A DNA stretch of 64,000 nt from the NCBI RefSeq assembly GCF_030506255.1, contig NZ_CP113431.1, forward strand, positions 682,001-746,000, read 5' to 3'. The position numbers were made by a program, and so were the translations under genes. Below are positions 59,916 to 64,000 of the stretch, in pieces. Under the pieces are notes generated by a model that worked only from the letters and a program-made list of their open reading frames with translations, had not been told where the DNA came from and searched no databases. This stretch comes from Nocardioides sp. Arc9.136 (GTDB lineage Bacteria > Actinomycetota > Actinomycetes > Propionibacteriales > Nocardioidaceae). How positions within the stretch are numbered: position 1 is the stretch's first letter; each line of letters opens with the position of its first letter.

Positions 59916-60920
59916 ATGCCCCGTCTGCGCCGCACGTCGCCGGACCAGCCCGGCTGGACGCGTCGGCGCGCCGGCAAGGGCTGGGTCTACCTCGACCAGC
60001 ACGGCGAGCGGCTGCCCGAGGAGGCGGTCGGGCGGATCCGCGACCTGGTGATCCCCCCGGCGTGGAAGGACGTGTGGGTCACGCCGTACGACAACGGCCA
60101 CCTGCAGGCGGTCGGGACCGACGACGCCGGCCGGCGGCAGTACCTCTACCACCAGGCCTGGCGCGAGCGGCGGGACGCGGAGAAGTTCGCGCGGATGGAG
60201 GAGTTCGGCGCCGCGCTCACCCGCGCCCGCGAGCTGGTGGTCGCCGACCTGGGTCGCGAGGGGATGCCGCTGGAGCGGGCGTGCGCGGCCGCGGTGCGGC
60301 TGCTCGACCTCGGCTACTTCCGGATCGGCAACGACGTCTACGCCGACACCAACGGCAGCTTCGGGCTCACCACCCTCGAGCGCCGGCACGTGCGGCGCCG
60401 GCAGGACCGGCTGGTCTTCGCGTTCGTCGGGAAGTCCGGCGTCCAGCACCGCATCGAGATCGACGACGCGATCGTGATCGAGACGATCGAGTCGATGCGC
60501 CGCAGGCGTGGCGGGCCGGGGCGGCTGCTGTCGTACAAGGAGGGCCGCTCCTGGCGCGACGTCCTCCCCGCGCTCGTCAACGAGTACGTCCGGGCCTCGA
60601 CCGGGCTCGAGGCCACCGCCAAGGACTTCCGCACCTGGCACGCGACGGTGCTGGCCGCCGCCGCCCTCGCCGCCACCCCCGAGCACGGGGAGAGCGCGGC
60701 CTCGCGGAAGCGGGCGGTCTCCGGTGCGATGAAGGAGGTGTCGTCGTTCCTCGGCAACACCCCCACGCTCGCCCGGTCCTCCTACGTCGACCCGCGGGTG
60801 ATCGAGGCCTACGAGGGCGGGCGGACCATCCACGAGGCCACCGACAAGGAGTACGACTCGCCCGACGAGCGCCAGGCCGGCCTCGAGCGGGCCACCCTCG
60901 ACCTGCTCCGGGGAGAGTGA
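59916..60920 (+). CDS. DNA topoisomerase IB
   Basis: 334 residues from the ATG at 59916. Relaxes supercoils with a 3'-phosphotyrosine link. Poxvirus-like catalytic set: GKSGVQHRIEI, KDFRTWHATVLAA (Arg and His), and the Tyr in SSYVDPRVIEAYE (Tyr290), with Lys in the FAFVGKSG hairpin. N-terminal region WKDVWVTPYDNGHLQAVGTDDAGRRQYLYH is typical of bacterial topoisomerase IB. Commonly found in actinobacteria; nonessential in those tested, as far as I know. Confidence 0.92.
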   Translation: MPRLRRTSPDQPGWTRRRAGKGWVYLDQHGERLPEEAVGRIRDLVIPPAWKDVWVTPYDNGHLQAVGTDDAGRRQYLYHQAWRERRDAEKFARMEEFGAALTRARELVVADLGREGMPLERACAAAVRLLDLGYFRIGNDVYADTNGSFGLTTLERRHVRRRQDRLVFAFVGKSGVQHRIEIDDAIVIETIESMRRRRGGPGRLLSYKEGRSWRDVLPALVNEYVRASTGLEATAKDFRTWHATVLAAAALAATPEHGESAASRKRAVSGAMKEVSSFLGNTPTLARSSYVDPRVIEAYEGGRTIHEATDKEYDSPDERQAGLERATLDLLRGE

Positions 60921-60924
60921 GCAG

Positions 60925-62647
<1,723 letters not shown>

Positions 62648-62684
62648 TCAGCAGGCCCGGGGCTCCACGGAATCGGAGGACCTC

Positions 62685-63131
62685 ATGACCGGTGACCACC
62701 CCGGGCTGCGCCACCAGTCCGGCGCCCGCACGTCCTTCCGCGTCGCCGGCTGCGTCCTGGCGCCGGTCGGCCTCGCGGTCTCCGGCTACGGCTTCGCCTC
62801 CTTCCTCGGCCACGACGGCTGGGACGCGCCGACCACCGGGATCGCCTGCTTCGTCGGCGGCTTCCTGGTCCTCATGGTCGGGGTGCTGTGCCTGCAGGCC
62901 GGCTTCGGCGGGGTGGCCGCCCGGTACGGCGCCGGCGAGACCGTGCCCGTCCTCAAGGACTCCGCGTGGTACCTCTCCGACGGGCAGGGGATCATGGGTG
63001 CCGGCCGCACCGTCGACGACGGCCCGCAGACCCGCGGGGCGCCGGCGGCCGGCCCGTACTGCCGCTCCTGCGGCGTGCGCAACGACCCGGATGCGAGGTT
63101 CTGTGACAGCTGTGGAGGCTCGCTCGCCTGA
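62685..63131 (+). CDS. Membrane protein with C-terminal zinc ribbon
   Basis: 148 residues from the ATG at 62685, with GGAGGACC just upstream. Two helices (FRVAGCVLAPVGLAVSGYGFASFL and GIACFVGGFLVLMVGVLCLQAGF) and a C-terminal zinc ribbon YCRSCGVRNDPDARFCDSCG. Function unknown; such ribbons often mediate protein contacts. Divergent from serC and overlapping the next gene. Confidence 0.8.
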   Translation: MTGDHPGLRHQSGARTSFRVAGCVLAPVGLAVSGYGFASFLGHDGWDAPTTGIACFVGGFLVLMVGVLCLQAGFGGVAARYGAGETVPVLKDSAWYLSDGQGIMGAGRTVDDGPQTRGAPAAGPYCRSCGVRNDPDARFCDSCGGSLA

Positions 63132-63624
63132 GGCGGGCGGGGACCGACTGCGCGTCGTCCGCGTCGACTACGGCCACCCGGACGCGGTCGCGCTGATCGA
63201 GCAGGTCCAGGAGGAGTACGTCGCGCGGTACGGCGGCCGCGACGAGTCGCCGGTGGAGCCGGAGATGTTCGTGCCGCCGACGGGCAGCTTCTTCGTGGGG
63301 TACGTCGGCGGCACCCCGGTCGCCACCGGCGCCTGGCGCCGCTCGGGCGTCGAGGCGCTGGGGACGACCGGGACGGCCGAGGTCAAGCGGATGTACGTCG
63401 TGCCCGCGGCCCAGCGCCGCGGCCACGCCCGCCGGATGCTCGACCACCTCGAGCGGACGGCCGCCGAGGCGGGGTACGAGGCGCTCGTCCTCGAGACCGG
63501 CCTGCGCCAGCCCGAGGCCATGGCGCTCTACGAGTCGTGCGGCTACGCCTCGGTCCCGGGCTTCGGCTACTACAAGGACGCCCCGCTGTCCCGCTGCTAC
63601 GCCAAGGTGCTGACCCCGGCCTGA
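63112..63624 (+). CDS. GNAT family N-acetyltransferase
   Basis: About 170 residues from GTG 63112 (GTG 63103, with GAGG upstream, is also possible); either start lies within the previous gene. The GNAT acetyl-CoA motif A is VKRMYVVPAAQRRGHARRML, with LETGLRQPEAMALYESCGY as motif B. Acceptor unknown. Ends four bases before the convergent stop at 63629. Confidence 0.85.
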   Translation: MEARSPEAGGDRLRVVRVDYGHPDAVALIEQVQEEYVARYGGRDESPVEPEMFVPPTGSFFVGYVGGTPVATGAWRRSGVEALGTTGTAEVKRMYVVPAAQRRGHARRMLDHLERTAAEAGYEALVLETGLRQPEAMALYESCGYASVPGFGYYKDAPLSRCYAKVLTPA

Positions 63625-63628
63625 GGGG

Positions 63629-64000
63629 TCAGCCCAGGGCGCGGCGCACGGCCTCGGCGAGCGGGGTCACCGGGCGGCCGAGCAGGGACTCGAGGTCGGC
63701 GGGGTCGACCTCCAGCTCACCGACCGAGATGGCGCGGTCCACGTCGGCCAGCACGGCGTCCATGGGTGCGGGCACGCCGGCGCCGGCCAGCACCTGGCGG
63801 AGCTGCTCGACGGGCACGTCGGTGTAGGCCACCTCCTGGCCGATCGCGCCGGAGACGGCCGCGGCGATCTCGGGGAGCGTGACGGCGGGGCCGCCGAGCT
63901 CGTAGGTCCGGCCCTCGTGGCCCTCGCCCGCCAGCACCGCGGCGGCGGCCTCGGCGTACTCCGAGCGGAGCGCCACCGACACCCGGCCCTCCCCGGCGGC
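63629..64000 (-). CDS. NAD(P)-binding Rossmann protein (NmrA/quinone reductase type), 3' part
   Basis: The frame is cut by the right end of the window; 123 C-terminal residues are seen. The segment VALRSEYAEAAAAVLAGEGHEGRTYELGGPAVTLPEIAAAVS is the C-terminal signature of NmrA-like NAD(P)H:quinone oxidoreductases (QorB-type), ending in RPVTPLAEAV. The Rossmann N-terminal half would lie beyond base 64000. Confidence 0.75.
   Translation of the reverse strand, partial: AAGEGRVSVALRSEYAEAAAAVLAGEGHEGRTYELGGPAVTLPEIAAAVSGAIGQEVAYTDVPVEQLRQVLAGAGVPAPMDAVLADVDRAISVGELEVDPADLESLLGRPVTPLAEAVRRALG

Overview
The window is very GC-rich, unbroken actinobacterial chromosome with frequent GTG and some TTG starts and dense 4-bp start/stop overlaps. 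Gene content fits a Nocardioides-like member of the Propionibacteriales: an RpoB of about 1159 residues, the order tRNA-Thr, tRNA-Met, rpmG, hadA-like, hadB-like, later tRNA-Trp, secE, nusG, rplK, rplA, rplJ, rplL, rpoB, rpoC, a complete mce operon, and a MenJ-type reductase. The genus call is inference from gene order and protein style. I see no phage, insertion sequence, CRISPR array or integron.

Layout. 1-890: the first codons of a possible sulfotransferase (minus strand) and an exported collagen-like protein. 934-4694: an MFS transporter converges on a minus-strand tyrosine/homogentisate catabolism operon (unknown protein, fumarylacetoacetase, F420-type reductase); homogentisate dioxygenase is divergent. 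5925-10078: pirin, 3-methyladenine glycosylase Tag, LrgA/LrgB, amidase. 10138-13701: tRNA-Thr, tRNA-Met, rpmG, an exported protein, two MaoC-type dehydratase subunits, murB. 13729-16089: a palindromic repeat pair, then minus-strand aspartate aminotransferase and an adenosine deaminase-family gene. 16228-21318: tRNA-Trp, secE, nusG, rplK, rplA, a 2-hydroxyacid dehydrogenase, rplJ (promoter and L10-type leader) and rplL.

21634-32906 is one plus-strand transcription unit for an Mce lipid importer: Mkl-type ATPase, two YrbE permeases, MceA to MceF, and two Mce-associated proteins, the second with a degenerate J-domain at its N terminus. It sits between rplL and rpoB. rpoB and rpoC follow (33127-40566) with a good promoter and a strong terminator, then a MenJ-like reductase and a tandem NUDIX protein.

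42887-51402 is a minus-strand, tightly overlapping seven-gene operon that I consider the most interesting part. It encodes a small membrane protein, a family 2 glycosyltransferase with a GspE-N/MshEN-like front end, a large multispanning protein resembling GT-C enzymes, a Glu-Pro-repeat coiled-coil protein, two lipoproteins (one PstS-like with a coiled-coil insertion) and an exported protein. A GH5 glycoside hydrolase lies just upstream on the same strand. This looks like an undescribed envelope or exopolysaccharide export system.

52931-59876 is a plus-strand overlap chain: hydroxyacid-oxoacid transhydrogenase, DUF1648 protein, D-2-hydroxyglutarate/D-lactate-type dehydrogenase, a 29-residue membrane peptide, a methyltransferase and an exported propeller-like protein. 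The transhydrogenase and dehydrogenase would make and then oxidise D-2-hydroxyglutarate. The window ends with topoisomerase IB, a macro-domain hydrolase, serC (minus), a zinc-ribbon membrane protein, a GNAT acetyltransferase and a truncated NAD(P)-binding protein.
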